NCBI GenBank assembly: GCA_963820185.1
Contig: CAWFYV010000002.1
Span: forward strand, 186,001 to 250,000
Reading direction: 5' to 3'
Length of the DNA stretch: 64,000 nucleotides
From: Aquilonibacter sp963820185
GTDB taxonomy: Bacteria > Vulcanimicrobiota > Vulcanimicrobiia > Vulcanimicrobiales > Vulcanimicrobiaceae
Part shown: positions 29,757 to 38,624 of the stretch, piece after piece
Layout of the letters: every line of letters begins with the position of its first letter
Numbering within the stretch: the stretch's first letter is position 1
Translations under genes and position numbers: made by a program
Notes under the pieces: model-generated
Databases searched by the model: none
Seen by the model: only the letters and a program-made list of their open reading frames with translations
What the model was told of the DNA's origin: nothing

Positions 29757-30085
29757 TCGATGTCATTCGCGACGCCGCGCTCGACAAAAAGGGCGAAGAT
29801 TTCATCACGATCGACGTGAGTGGCCGCACGATTCTGGCCGATACGTTCGTGATCGTCACCGGCCGCTCGAAGATTCAAACGCGCGCCATCGTCGACGCGA
29901 TTATCGAGGGCGCCGAGGCGCAGGGGCATCCGGTCAAGCGCGTGGAGGGCCACGCCGACGGCGGGTGGATCCTGCTCGATCTCGGCAATGCGATCGTCAA
30001 CGTCTTCACACCTGACCAGCGGCAGTTCTACAATCTGGAGCGCCTCTGGAGCGAAATCGAGAAGCGCCAGGCACACGGCTCATGA
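29744..30085 (+). CDS. rsfS: Ribosomal silencing factor RsfS (Iojap), probably starting at an ATC codon
   Basis: RsfS binds ribosomal protein L14 and blocks subunit joining in slow growth. The core 'ELIDVIRDAALDKKGEDFITIDVSGRTILADTFVIVTG' and 'HADGGWILLDLGNAIVNVFTP' is full-length. No ATG, GTG or TTG in this frame lies near the expected N-terminus. An ATC at 29744 has GGGGAG at 29731-29736 with a seven-base gap and gives 113 residues, the normal size, so a non-AUG start is proposed. The alternative is an indel hiding the start. Overlaps yqeK by 13 bases. Confidence 0.9.
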   Translation: MAELIDVIRDAALDKKGEDFITIDVSGRTILADTFVIVTGRSKIQTRAIVDAIIEGAEAQGHPVKRVEGHADGGWILLDLGNAIVNVFTPDQRQFYNLERLWSEIEKRQAHGS

Positions 30086-30228
30086 GTAACAAGACCCGCG
30101 TCGTCCATGAGACTCGGTCCAAGCGCGCCCGCCGGGACCTTTGGAAGCGCCTATTCATCTGGGCCTTCATTTTGCTCTTCGCCTTCAGCGTGGCCGGCGG
30201 CGTGATCGCCGTCTCCCTGCAGCGGTGA
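30082..30228 (+). CDS. Small single-pass membrane protein (48 aa)
   Basis: ATG overlaps the rsfS stop (ATGA). The N-terminal 22 residues are very basic ('KTRVVHETRSKRARRDLWKR') and are followed by one hydrophobic helix ('LFIWAFILLFAFSVAGGVIAV'), ending 'SLQR'. The positive-inside rule puts the N-terminus in the cytoplasm. It resembles the anchor of LytR-CpsA-Psr proteins, which often neighbour yqeK/rsfS, but no catalytic domain follows. It may be a small membrane protein in its own right or a trimmed relic. Confidence 0.6.
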   Translation: MSNKTRVVHETRSKRARRDLWKRLFIWAFILLFAFSVAGGVIAVSLQR

Positions 30229-30272
30229 AACCCCAGGCGGGCGATCCGGATACTAGCCTACGGAGGACCGCC

Positions 30273-31295
30273 GTGAATACCAAGACTTTCTTTCGGACGC
30301 TCGCCATGGCGCTGCTGTGCAGCGGTGTCGCAGGTGCCGCGGAGCAGCCGATACAGGACGGCGCCGGCATGCTGTCGGCCGCGACCGTTTCGCAGCTCGA
30401 TCAAGAAATCGGCGCTTTTACCGCGCAGACGGGCAAGCAGATCGTTGTGGTGACCGTGCCGTCACTCAACGGTAAGCCGCTCAGCGACGCTGCCGAAGCG
30501 GTCTTCCAACAGCAAAACATCAACGGCATGCTGATCTTCATCGCGAAAGACGATCGCAAAGACTACTTCCTGCCGGACACGGCGACGGCGCAGTTTTTCC
30601 CGTCGCCGACGATTACCTCGATTCGCCAGTCGATGGAATCGCTATTTAAAGCTGAGGACTACGACGGCGGCGTCACCGCTGCCGTCGGCGGCGTGCTCGG
30701 CATTTTTCGCGCACACCTCAGCAGCGCGCCGGCGAACGGCGCGGCGAACAACGCTTACAACTATCCAGCGCAGGCAACGGCACGTCACCTCGCGCGACGT
30801 ACTTCAGGTGGAATTTCACACGTGTTTATTTGGATTATTCTCATCGTCGTCGGTTGGCTAATTTTGCGCTCGGTCTTCCGCGCCATGCGTGGGCCGCGTT
30901 ATTACGGCGGACCCGGCGTACCGCCGGGACCGGGTGGACCGGGATACGGTGGCCCCGGGTACGGCGGTTACGGCGGCCCGGGTTACTATGGCGGCGGCGG
31001 CGGCTTTTGGAGCGGATTGCTCGGCGGCCTCGGCGGCGCGTGGCTCGGCAACGAAATGTTCGGCAATCGCGGAACCACGATTGTCGACCAACCCGGCGGC
31101 AACGTCGCGCCGACCGATCAAGGCGGTTCGTGGGGCGGCGGCGACGCGGGTGGTTGGGCCAACAACGCCGGACAAGCCGACCCAGGCGCCGGAAGCGGCG
31201 GTGATTGGGGCGGCGGCGGATTTGGCGGCGGCGGAGATTTCGGCGGCGGCGGATTCGGCGGCGGCGGTGACGGCGGCGGCGGTGGCGGTTGGTAG
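30273..31295 (+). CDS. TPM-domain (YgcG-like) secreted/membrane protein with Gly-rich tail
   Basis: 340 residues from the GTG at 30273 (CGGAGG at 30261-30266). Residues 1-22 are a signal peptide ending 'GVAGAAEQ'. The TPM phosphatase-like domain follows ('GMLSAATVSQLDQEIGAFTAQTGKQIVVVTVPSL', 'NGMLIFIAKDDRKDYF'). A transmembrane helix at ~185-200 ('VFIWIILIVVGWLILRSVF') precedes a long glycine-rich tail of GGxG and GGGD units. TPM proteins are thought to act in the envelope; YgcG-type members are linked to photosystem repair and phosphatase activity, but the role here is unknown. Confidence 0.88.
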   Translation: MNTKTFFRTLAMALLCSGVAGAAEQPIQDGAGMLSAATVSQLDQEIGAFTAQTGKQIVVVTVPSLNGKPLSDAAEAVFQQQNINGMLIFIAKDDRKDYFLPDTATAQFFPSPTITSIRQSMESLFKAEDYDGGVTAAVGGVLGIFRAHLSSAPANGAANNAYNYPAQATARHLARRTSGGISHVFIWIILIVVGWLILRSVFRAMRGPRYYGGPGVPPGPGGPGYGGPGYGGYGGPGYYGGGGGFWSGLLGGLGGAWLGNEMFGNRGTTIVDQPGGNVAPTDQGGSWGGGDAGGWANNAGQADPGAGSGGDWGGGGFGGGGDFGGGGFGGGGDGGGGGGW

Positions 31296-31299
31296 CGCG

Positions 31300-32000
31300 C
31301 TAGTTTTGCGGCGGCCCGGAGTACAGCGTTAGCGTATCCGGGTCGACGTAATACTGACCGGGCGCGACCAGCGCATTTGGAAACGCGCAGATCTCGCTGC
31401 CATCGGGACCGTAGATCTCCACCAGATCCGGTGGCCCGCACGGCGTTTGCGTAAGGTAGTAGGCCTGTAGCAATTTCGCGCCGGGAGATCCTGCGGCGAC
31501 AACATATGACCCCGCGCCGAGGCCGAATGCGAGCGGCCCCCAAAAGCCGTTGCCCCAATAGCTATCGACGCCGATCCACGTGGATCCGCCGTTCCAACCC
31601 CACGGTTGATCGTTGTTCGGATTTGGAACTGGACGCGTGCCGCCCGCCGGTGGATTCACCGGAGTGCGCGCGCGATAGATCGGCAGCGGCTGCACCGGCG
31701 CCGACCCAGGCGGACGCAACGGTTGATGTCTCACCGGTTCCGACGGAGCGCGGCTTACTGGTTGCGGATGCGCGACAGGTTGCAGATGCGCGGCCGGTCC
31801 CGGACGCGAAACGGGCGCTGCTCGCGGCGCGGGCGCGGAATGCGAGCCACCACCTCCACCGCTACTGCGGCTACCGCCGCTACTTCCACTACTATGGCTT
31901 CACCACCACCGCCACCGCCTCCGCTGTGGTCCGACGCAACGGCGCCGAGGGGTAAGGCTATGCACAGCGCGGTGGCCAGGATCGATGCAGCTATTTTCAT
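31300..32000 (-). pseudogene. Secreted low-complexity protein, interrupted by a single-base deletion
   Basis: From the ATG at 32000 the protein has a signal peptide ('KIAASILATALCIALPLGAVAS') and enters a Gly-rich stretch, then loses frame at about plus 31905. The other frame continues naturally with Gly/Ser ('SSGSSGGSRSSGGGGGSHS'), then Pro/Ala-rich text, then an ordered C-terminal region ('WGWNGGSTWIGVDSYWGNGFWGPLAFGLG') ending at 31300. Adding one G in the GGTGGTGAAGCC context restores a single frame. Convergent with the TPM gene. Function unknown; the C-terminal part resembles surface-exposed secreted proteins. Confidence 0.65.
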
Positions 32001-32089
32001 GTCGGCGCACCTCGATGCGTTCAGCCTACATCGGCAACTTGATAACGGCTTGCAGAGGCGCGCGCTTCTTTTCGCAAAACATCCGGCAA

Positions 32090-35000
32090 ATGCGACGTTT
32101 TCTCTGCTTCATGCTTGCGATGTGCTTCGTGTCTTCCTCGGCCGTGCTTGGCGCATCAACGGCTGCCAGCGGTCCGGCACACGTCGATGCGCCGTATCTC
32201 GGCTCACTTTCGTGGCGTCTCATCGGGCCGATGCGCGGCGGTCGCGCAATCGCGGTGACGGGCGTACCCGGCGAGCCGGATCACTACTATTTCGGAGCGG
32301 TTGACGGCGGCGTGTGGGAGAGCACCAACGCCGGACGCACGTGGAATCCGATCTTCGACAGCCAGAACATCGGCTCGATCGGCGCAATTGCGGTTGCACC
32401 AAGCGACCATAAGACGCTCTACGTCGGCAGCGGCGAAGCCGATATGCGCTCGGATATCGCGTACGGCAACGGCATGTACAAATCGACCGACGGTGGTAAG
32501 TCGTGGACCCATATCGGGCTTGACGAGACGCGCCAAATCGGCGCAATCGTCATCAATCCGGGCGATGCAAACATCGTCTACGTTGCAGCGCTCGGCCACG
32601 CGTACGGTCCGAATGCCGATCGCGGTGTGTTCAAAACGACCGATGGCGGCAAAACGTGGAGCAAGGTGCTCTTCAAGGACGAGAACACCGGCGCAATCTC
32701 ACTGGCGATGGATCCGCAGCATCCGGACACGGTGTATGCTTCGCTCTGGCAAACGCGGCGCCCACCCTGGAACACCTATCCGCCATCGAACGGCCCCGGC
32801 AGCGGCGTGTACAAGACGACCGACGGCGGCACGAACTGGACGCAACTCACGAACGGTCTTCCAGCGAAGTTTGGTCGCGTTGGCCTCGCCGTCGCGCCGA
32901 GCAATCCGTCGCGCGTCTATGCACAGGTCGACGCGTCGACCGACATCGCGCAAGGCGGTGTCTACCGTTCAGATGACGGCGGTACCACGTGGACACATCT
33001 GGCCGGTGGTGCCGCACAACGGCGCCTTTGGCAGCGCGGCTGGTACTTTAGCGGCATCACTGTCGACACAAAGAACGCCGACGTCGTGTACCTCATGAAT
33101 ACGGCGACGTACCGTTCCGATGACGGCGCCAAGACGTTCAACGCAATAAAAGGTTCGCCGGGCGGCGACGACTATCACACGCTATGGATCAATCCCGACG
33201 ACCCGACGCACATGATTCTCGGAAGCGATCAGGGCGTCGTGGTCTCGGTCGATCGCGCGCAGACCTGGAGTTCGTGGTACAACCAACCGACGGCGCAGCT
33301 CTATCACATCATCGCCGACAACCAATATCTGTATTGGGTCTACGGCGCGCAACAAGACTCGGGTGCAATCGCTTCACCGAGTCAAACCATTCACCAGAAC
33401 ATCACCGCTTGGCGGCCGATGGACGTCGGCGGCGAGAGCGGTTCGATCGCGGTTGATCCCGATCACACCGGCCGGCTCTTCGGCAGCAACCCGGAGTCGT
33501 ATGAAGACCTCACGACCGGCTGGGAGCAAAGCATCAATGCGACGACCGCCTATCCCGATACCATGTGGCGCCAGACGTGGACCTTGCCAATCATGGTCTC
33601 ACCACTCGATCGTGCGCTCTACACGTCGCGCCAGCAAATCTTCCGCTCGCGCGACGCGGGCAAATCATGGACCATCATCAGCCCCGATCTCACCGGGCCG
33701 GCGAGCGAAGATCATCCGAACAATCTCGACCCCGCTACGCTCGCCGATAGCAGCGGCCAACCACGCCGCGGCGTCGTGTACGCGATTGAGCCGTCACCAT
33801 TTGACGCAAAGACCATCTGGGCCGGCACCGACGACGGCCGCGTGTGGATTACGCATGACAGCGGCGCGCACTGGAACAACATCACGCCGCCGCAGATGAC
33901 CGCGTGGAGCAAGGTCGGCATCATCGACGCGTCGCGCCTCGACCGCAACACCGCGTACATCGCGGTCGATCGGCATCGCCTCGAAGACTATCGGCCCTAC
34001 ATTTATAAGACGAGCGACGGCGGCGCGCACTGGAGCGCGATCGCAAGTGGTATTCCCGATGGGTCGTTCGTCAACGTCGTCCGCGCCGACCCACAGACGC
34101 GCGGCTTGCTCTACGCCGGCACCGAACGGGGCATGTACGTTTCGTTCGATGACGGTGCACACTGGCAGTCGCTGCAGCGCAACTTGCCGGTGACCTCGGT
34201 GCGCGATATCGACGTGCACGCGGGCGATCTGGTGATCGGCACGCACGGCCGCTCCGAATGGATCATGGATGACATCGCACCGCTGCGCGAGATGGCGCTC
34301 GCAGTGAGCAACGGCGGAAATTATCTCTTCACGCCGCGCACGACCTATCGTTTCCGCCGCGCCGGCGGCGTGGGCGGCGGCATCGCCGATGAAGGCACGC
34401 CGATTCAACCCGAGGAGCCGCAGGCACCCAACCCGCCGGTCGGCATGTACATCGACTACTACCTGCACGGCTCACCGTCGACGCCGGTGGTTATCGAGAT
34501 CCTTGGTCCGCGCGGTGCGGTACTGCGGAAGTATTCCAGTGCCGACAAACCCGTCTACATTGACCCCGTGACGCAAGAGATCGCGCCGCGCTGGATTCCG
34601 CAGCCGCTGATTGTCGACACCGATCCCGGCGCGCATCGTTTCGTCTGGGATTTCACAACGCGTCACGACCAAGGGCCGCTCGCACCTCCCGGACGATACA
34701 CCGTGCGGCTCTCGGTTGGTGGCACGACCTATGCGCAGCAGGTGACGCTGGCGCGCGACCCGCGCATCAACGTTACCGATAAGGCGCTGGTCGATCAATT
34801 CATCCTCTCCAACGCGATCGGCGATAAGATCGAGCAGCTCAATGCGGCACGGGCGCACGCGCAAGCGTTGCTCAAATCGGGCAGGCTCAATGCGGACCAG
34901 ACCGCGCGTTTGCAGCGCGAGGTGCTCGGCATTCGAGCGGCAGCGAACCCGGATGACTCGGTCGGCGTACCGCCCACCGACTTCACGACGCTACGCTACC

Positions 35001-35146
35001 TCGGGCAGCAGTTCGAATTTCTGTACTTCGCGGTGCAGAGCGCGGATGCTGCGCCGACGCACGACCAGCACGAAGCATTCACCAAGCTCTCGCATACGTT
35101 GGACGGAACGATCGCCAAATTGGCTGGTATCGCTGGACCAAAGTAA
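32090..35146 (+). CDS. Secreted BNR/sortilin-like beta-propeller protein
   Basis: 1018 residues from the ATG at 32090, which begins a signal peptide ('RRFLCFMLAMCFVSSSAVLGAS'). Repeated 'STDGGKSW', 'KTTDGGKTW', 'RSDDGGTTW', 'TSDGGAHW' Asp-box (BNR) units run through ~residues 40-800, so it likely forms one or two large propellers like VPS10/sortilin or glycosyl-hydrolase-type proteins. A C-terminal beta domain ('YYLHGSPSTPVVIEILGPRG') and a helical tail follow. It is exported. Asp-boxes are structural, so the substrate is unknown. Divergent from the low-complexity gene at 31300-32000. Confidence 0.88.
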   Translation: MRRFLCFMLAMCFVSSSAVLGASTAASGPAHVDAPYLGSLSWRLIGPMRGGRAIAVTGVPGEPDHYYFGAVDGGVWESTNAGRTWNPIFDSQNIGSIGAIAVAPSDHKTLYVGSGEADMRSDIAYGNGMYKSTDGGKSWTHIGLDETRQIGAIVINPGDANIVYVAALGHAYGPNADRGVFKTTDGGKTWSKVLFKDENTGAISLAMDPQHPDTVYASLWQTRRPPWNTYPPSNGPGSGVYKTTDGGTNWTQLTNGLPAKFGRVGLAVAPSNPSRVYAQVDASTDIAQGGVYRSDDGGTTWTHLAGGAAQRRLWQRGWYFSGITVDTKNADVVYLMNTATYRSDDGAKTFNAIKGSPGGDDYHTLWINPDDPTHMILGSDQGVVVSVDRAQTWSSWYNQPTAQLYHIIADNQYLYWVYGAQQDSGAIASPSQTIHQNITAWRPMDVGGESGSIAVDPDHTGRLFGSNPESYEDLTTGWEQSINATTAYPDTMWRQTWTLPIMVSPLDRALYTSRQQIFRSRDAGKSWTIISPDLTGPASEDHPNNLDPATLADSSGQPRRGVVYAIEPSPFDAKTIWAGTDDGRVWITHDSGAHWNNITPPQMTAWSKVGIIDASRLDRNTAYIAVDRHRLEDYRPYIYKTSDGGAHWSAIASGIPDGSFVNVVRADPQTRGLLYAGTERGMYVSFDDGAHWQSLQRNLPVTSVRDIDVHAGDLVIGTHGRSEWIMDDIAPLREMALAVSNGGNYLFTPRTTYRFRRAGGVGGGIADEGTPIQPEEPQAPNPPVGMYIDYYLHGSPSTPVVIEILGPRGAVLRKYSSADKPVYIDPVTQEIAPRWIPQPLIVDTDPGAHRFVWDFTTRHDQGPLAPPGRYTVRLSVGGTTYAQQVTLARDPRINVTDKALVDQFILSNAIGDKIEQLNAARAHAQALLKSGRLNADQTARLQREVLGIRAAANPDDSVGVPPTDFTTLRYLGQQFEFLYFAVQSADAAPTHDQHEAFTKLSHTLDGTIAKLAGIAGPK

Positions 35147-35171
35147 AAAACGAAGGGCCGACATTACGTCG

Positions 35172-35212
35172 GTCCCTCGACTACGCTGCTTCGCAGCTAC
35201 GCTCGGGATGAC
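35172..35212. repeat. Short hairpin between convergent genes (REP-like or bidirectional terminator)
   Basis: The 80-base gap between the convergent propeller and S10 genes contains a hairpin GCTGC-TTC-GCAGC at 35185-35197 with flanking TAC/TA symmetry, followed by 'TCGGGATGACAAACGC'. The text resembles short palindromic repeats scattered in some high-GC genomes, but only one copy is in this window so repetition cannot be confirmed. Confidence 0.4.
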
Positions 35213-35225
35213 AAACGCTATTGAT

Positions 35226-36734
35226 TCAGCGCGCTATCATACCACTTGCCAAGTCAGCTTTGAACGAGACCAGCGCTTGCGGGTTCAGATAGACCATGTG
35301 TCCCGACGGATAGAATCCGAAGGTGATGTTCTTCTGGAGTGCCGGTGCTAGGCCCATGTGGTCGAGCGTGTACTCCGTCGCGAAGTAGGGCGTCGCGAAA
35401 TCGAAGTAGCCGTTCCCCGAGAAGACCTTCAAGTGCGGGTTGGTCGTCATCGCACGTGCGAGATCCGGCGTGACGTTCGTAGGCGGATCGTCACCGTTGT
35501 GATGGAAGTCCCACCGCGCGCCGAGAACCGGTCCGTACGAGGTCGGGCGATACGTCATGTTGGTCTTGTAGCCCAAGGTCTGCGTCATGTAGTTCATGCC
35601 CAGACCGACGAACGCACCCGAGATGCCGACGTCTGACGGATCCCATTCCGGCGTGTCGTTGTTCGGTGCGAGATCCCAGGTCGTGTAGCGCGCGTCGTAA
35701 CGTCCAACCAGCGTATCTTGGTCGCGCAGCAGCGCTTGCAAGAAGCGGAAGTACGGAATCCGCAGGTTCGAATTGCGAATGTAGTCTTCGGGTAGACCGA
35801 TGTACTGATGCAGCCGTGCGACATCGGAATTGAAGGCCGACTGGCTGAGATCGGCGCCTGCCGCGAGATCGTGCAGGTACTGACCGCTTGCGTACGCCTC
35901 GACGCCCTTCAGAAAGCTGGTCAGGCTCTGCCCTTGACCCGCCTTGTGATGAAACCACGCCGCCGCAGCTTCGGTCGGCAGATAGGTGACGTAGGCCCAA
36001 TCGCCGCCGCCGATTTGCTGGCCGCCGCCGAGGCCGCCCAGCCCAAAGTTGAGGATCGACGAGAGCAGCACGACGCCGTTCATCTGCACGCCGGCGCTCT
36101 GCAGCATGTTCACGAGCACGCAGTCGCGCGTCGTGCCGTAGCTTTCACCGAAGAGAAACTTCGGTGAGTTCCAACGGCCGTATTGCGTGATGTAGCGCTG
36201 GATGAACTGCGTGAACGCGCGGCCGTCTTGATCGATGCCCATGAAGTCTTTCGGCTGTCCCACACCGAGCACGCGGCTCCAGCCGGTGTTCGGCGCATCG
36301 ATGAAGACCATGTCGGTCTTGTCGAGCAGGCTGTAGTTGTTCTCGATCAGTTTGAATGGCGCGTTCGGAATCGACTTATCGTTTTGCGTCTGCACGCGCA
36401 GCGGAGCGAATGAGCCCATGCGCAGCCAGATCGTCGAGCTTCCCGGCCCGCCGTTATAGAAGAACGTAATCGGTCGATTCTTCGGATCGGCGCCGTCCTT
36501 GATGAACGCGGTATAGAACATCCGTGCCGTCAGTTGATCCTTGTCGTTGCGCAAGGTGATCATGCCGGCGCGCGTCGTGTACGCAATCGCCTGACCGTTG
36601 ACGTGCGCAACGGCGTGCGTCACCGCGTCGGGCGGAGCCGGCGGAGGCGGCACGTATGGGGGTTTTTCGGGTGCGGCCGCGAGCAGCAATGTAGCGCCGA
36701 GGCAGGCCGCGAGTATGCGAATCTTCATCATCAC
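35226..36734 (-). CDS. Secreted S10-family serine carboxypeptidase-like protein (copy 2)
   Basis: 502 residues with an N-terminal signal peptide ('MKIRILAACLGATLLLAAA') and a Pro-rich linker. Serine carboxypeptidase motifs: 'FFYNGGPGSSTIW' oxyanion region and nucleophile Ser198 in 'FGESYG'; the Asp and His of the triad are likely in 'SGNGYFDFATPYF' and 'YPSGHMVYL'. S10 enzymes remove C-terminal residues in acidic conditions. It is a tandem paralogue of the next gene (nine bases away), sharing order and motifs throughout, and both are exported, suggesting extracellular protein or peptide use. Confidence 0.93.
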   Translation of the reverse strand: MMMKIRILAACLGATLLLAAAPEKPPYVPPPPAPPDAVTHAVAHVNGQAIAYTTRAGMITLRNDKDQLTARMFYTAFIKDGADPKNRPITFFYNGGPGSSTIWLRMGSFAPLRVQTQNDKSIPNAPFKLIENNYSLLDKTDMVFIDAPNTGWSRVLGVGQPKDFMGIDQDGRAFTQFIQRYITQYGRWNSPKFLFGESYGTTRDCVLVNMLQSAGVQMNGVVLLSSILNFGLGGLGGGQQIGGGDWAYVTYLPTEAAAAWFHHKAGQGQSLTSFLKGVEAYASGQYLHDLAAGADLSQSAFNSDVARLHQYIGLPEDYIRNSNLRIPYFRFLQALLRDQDTLVGRYDARYTTWDLAPNNDTPEWDPSDVGISGAFVGLGMNYMTQTLGYKTNMTYRPTSYGPVLGARWDFHHNGDDPPTNVTPDLARAMTTNPHLKVFSGNGYFDFATPYFATEYTLDHMGLAPALQKNITFGFYPSGHMVYLNPQALVSFKADLASGMIAR

Positions 36735-36742
36735 GTCCTCCT

Positions 36743-38311
36743 TTAGTGTCCGAGCGCGCTGTCATACCAGCGCGCAAGGTCGGCTTTGTATTGTGCGAGC
36801 GCGGGCTCGCTCAGATAGATCATGTGACCTGCTTGATAGTAACCGTAGGTGATGTTCTGCTGCAGCGATGGACTCAGGTTGAGATGCCGCAACGTGTAGT
36901 CGGTCGCGAAGAACGGCGTTGCGAAGTCGTAGTAGCCGTTCGCCGAGAATACTTTGAGACTCGGATTCTGCGTCATCGCTTCGGCAAGATCCGGTGCGGT
37001 GTTCGTGGGATAGCGTCCGTCGTGGGCAAAATCCCAGCCGTCCTGGTTGGAGAAGTTCGGCCCGTAAATGATGTCGTAGATGTTCGCGCGATACGGAATC
37101 GGCGGATTGTACTTGAGATCCTCGCGGAGATACTGATTGATCGCCGTCGTATACGGCGCATCAATCGATGAATCGGTCGGATCCCACGGCGGCCCCGAGA
37201 TCGAGGCGCGGTCGAGATTCCAGGTCTGATAGCGCGAGTCGAGGCGGCCAACGATCTGGCCCTCGTTGCGCAGCAACTCGTCCTCGAACTTGTCGTACGG
37301 GATACGGATGTTCGAAAGACGGATGTAGTTTTGCGAAAGCCCGGTGTAGCGGCTCAGCTTGCGGATCACGTCATCGCGCTCGCCTGCGCTGAGCTTGTCG
37401 CCCTTGTAGAGCGCATCGAGGTACTCGCCCATCGCGAACTGCTCGACTTCACGCACGTACGACGGTAAGTCGGACGGACGTGGGTTCGCGCGATTGTGAT
37501 ACCACGCGGTCGCGGCTTCGGTCGGCAGGTAGAGCACGTAGGGCCAATCGCCGCCCCCGATCGGATCGCCGTTGCCGTAATCGAGTCCGAAATTTAGAAT
37601 CGACGACTGCAAGATCACGCCGTTGAGTGCGACGCCATGTTCGAGCAGGTAGTCGGAGAGCACGGCGGAGCGCGGCGTGCCGTAGCTCTCGCCGAAGAGG
37701 AACTTCGGCGAATTCCAGCGACCGAACTTTGAAATGTAGTTCGTGATGAACTGTCCGAACTGTGCGACGTCCTCATCGACGCCGAAGAACGTCTTGACGT
37801 CGACGCCGGGCATGATACGGCCGAAACCCGAGTCCGGCATGTCGATGAAGACGAGATCGCTCTTGTCGAGCAAACTGTACTGGTTCTCGATGATGTGATA
37901 TGGCGGCGGACCGCTCGGCGTTGCGTCCGCGGCGACGACGCGCACCGGACCAAACGAACCCATGCGCAGCCACATGGTCGAGCTTCCCGGACCGCCATTA
38001 TAAATGAACGTGACCGGACGCGCATTCGGATTCACGCCGTCGGCCGTGTATGCGGTGTAAAAGACCTGCGCGGTCAACTTCCCTTCCTGATCGTGCAACG
38101 CGATCAGCCCGGCGCGCGCAGTGTACGCGATAGGTTTCCCGCCGATCGTGACCGAGTGGCCGGTCACAGAGTCGGGAAAAACGCCCGCTTCAGCGGGCGC
38201 CATAGCTGGTGCGGGAGCCGCCGGCTTTTCCGGTGGTGCATCCGCGGCTCGCGCAGTCGCGCTCGTAACCACGAGCGCCGCGAGCATCAACATTGATAGC
38301 ACACGGTTCAT
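36743..38311 (-). CDS. Secreted S10-family serine carboxypeptidase-like protein (copy 1)
   Basis: 522 residues, upstream member of the pair. Signal peptide 'LSMLMLAALVVTSATARA', then a longer Ala/Pro linker. Motifs: 'FIYNGGPGSSTMW', nucleophile Ser209 in 'FGESYG', 'SANGYYDFATPFF' and 'YQAGHMIYL' with the probable Asp and His. The copies share most core motifs but differ in the linker and mid-region, so duplication is not recent. Together they likely form an operon. S10 enzymes are frequent in acid-soil bacteria. Confidence 0.93.
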   Translation of the reverse strand: MNRVLSMLMLAALVVTSATARAADAPPEKPAAPAPAMAPAEAGVFPDSVTGHSVTIGGKPIAYTARAGLIALHDQEGKLTAQVFYTAYTADGVNPNARPVTFIYNGGPGSSTMWLRMGSFGPVRVVAADATPSGPPPYHIIENQYSLLDKSDLVFIDMPDSGFGRIMPGVDVKTFFGVDEDVAQFGQFITNYISKFGRWNSPKFLFGESYGTPRSAVLSDYLLEHGVALNGVILQSSILNFGLDYGNGDPIGGGDWPYVLYLPTEAATAWYHNRANPRPSDLPSYVREVEQFAMGEYLDALYKGDKLSAGERDDVIRKLSRYTGLSQNYIRLSNIRIPYDKFEDELLRNEGQIVGRLDSRYQTWNLDRASISGPPWDPTDSSIDAPYTTAINQYLREDLKYNPPIPYRANIYDIIYGPNFSNQDGWDFAHDGRYPTNTAPDLAEAMTQNPSLKVFSANGYYDFATPFFATDYTLRHLNLSPSLQQNITYGYYQAGHMIYLSEPALAQYKADLARWYDSALGH

Positions 38312-38348
38312 AAGGCCTAGATAATAATGCGGAGGGCTGCGCCTTCCT

Positions 38349-38624
38349 TCAGGCCACGATCATGGCATCACGCCCGATTGGCGCGCCATCGGGCGTCACG
38401 AGGGTGTCTTCTGCACCCAGGTCCTCGGGAACACGCAGCATCGTGGTGTGCCCATTTTCGCAGATGAGTTCGACCCGGAGTTCCTCGGGAGGCTCGTCCT
38501 GCGAGAAGTTTACCGGATCGCCGCGCTCATCAACGACAAACGAACGCGCACCGGCAGTGCCGAGCAACGCGTTGCACTGCGAGCAGCGACGTTCACGCAG
38601 ATGAACGAGCGCTAGAAACGGCAT
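38349..38624 (-). CDS. Small protein with zinc-ribbon-like cysteines
   Basis: 91 residues. 'RRCSQCNALLG' and 'LICENGHTTML' supply two Cys-x-x-Cys/Cys-x-x-x-His pairs as in a small zinc ribbon. The rest is acidic. No known family. The start overlaps the PadR gene by 32 bases, in another frame, so the two are co-expressed; a role as its partner is possible but unsupported. Confidence 0.65.
   Translation of the reverse strand: MPFLALVHLRERRCSQCNALLGTAGARSFVVDERGDPVNFSQDEPPEELRVELICENGHTTMLRVPEDLGAEDTLVTPDGAPIGRDAMIVA

Noticed and set aside
31118..31558. Pro-rich protein on the minus strand over the Gly-rich tail
   Set aside because: Shadow of the TPM gene's glycine-rich tail, which reads as proline on the other strand.
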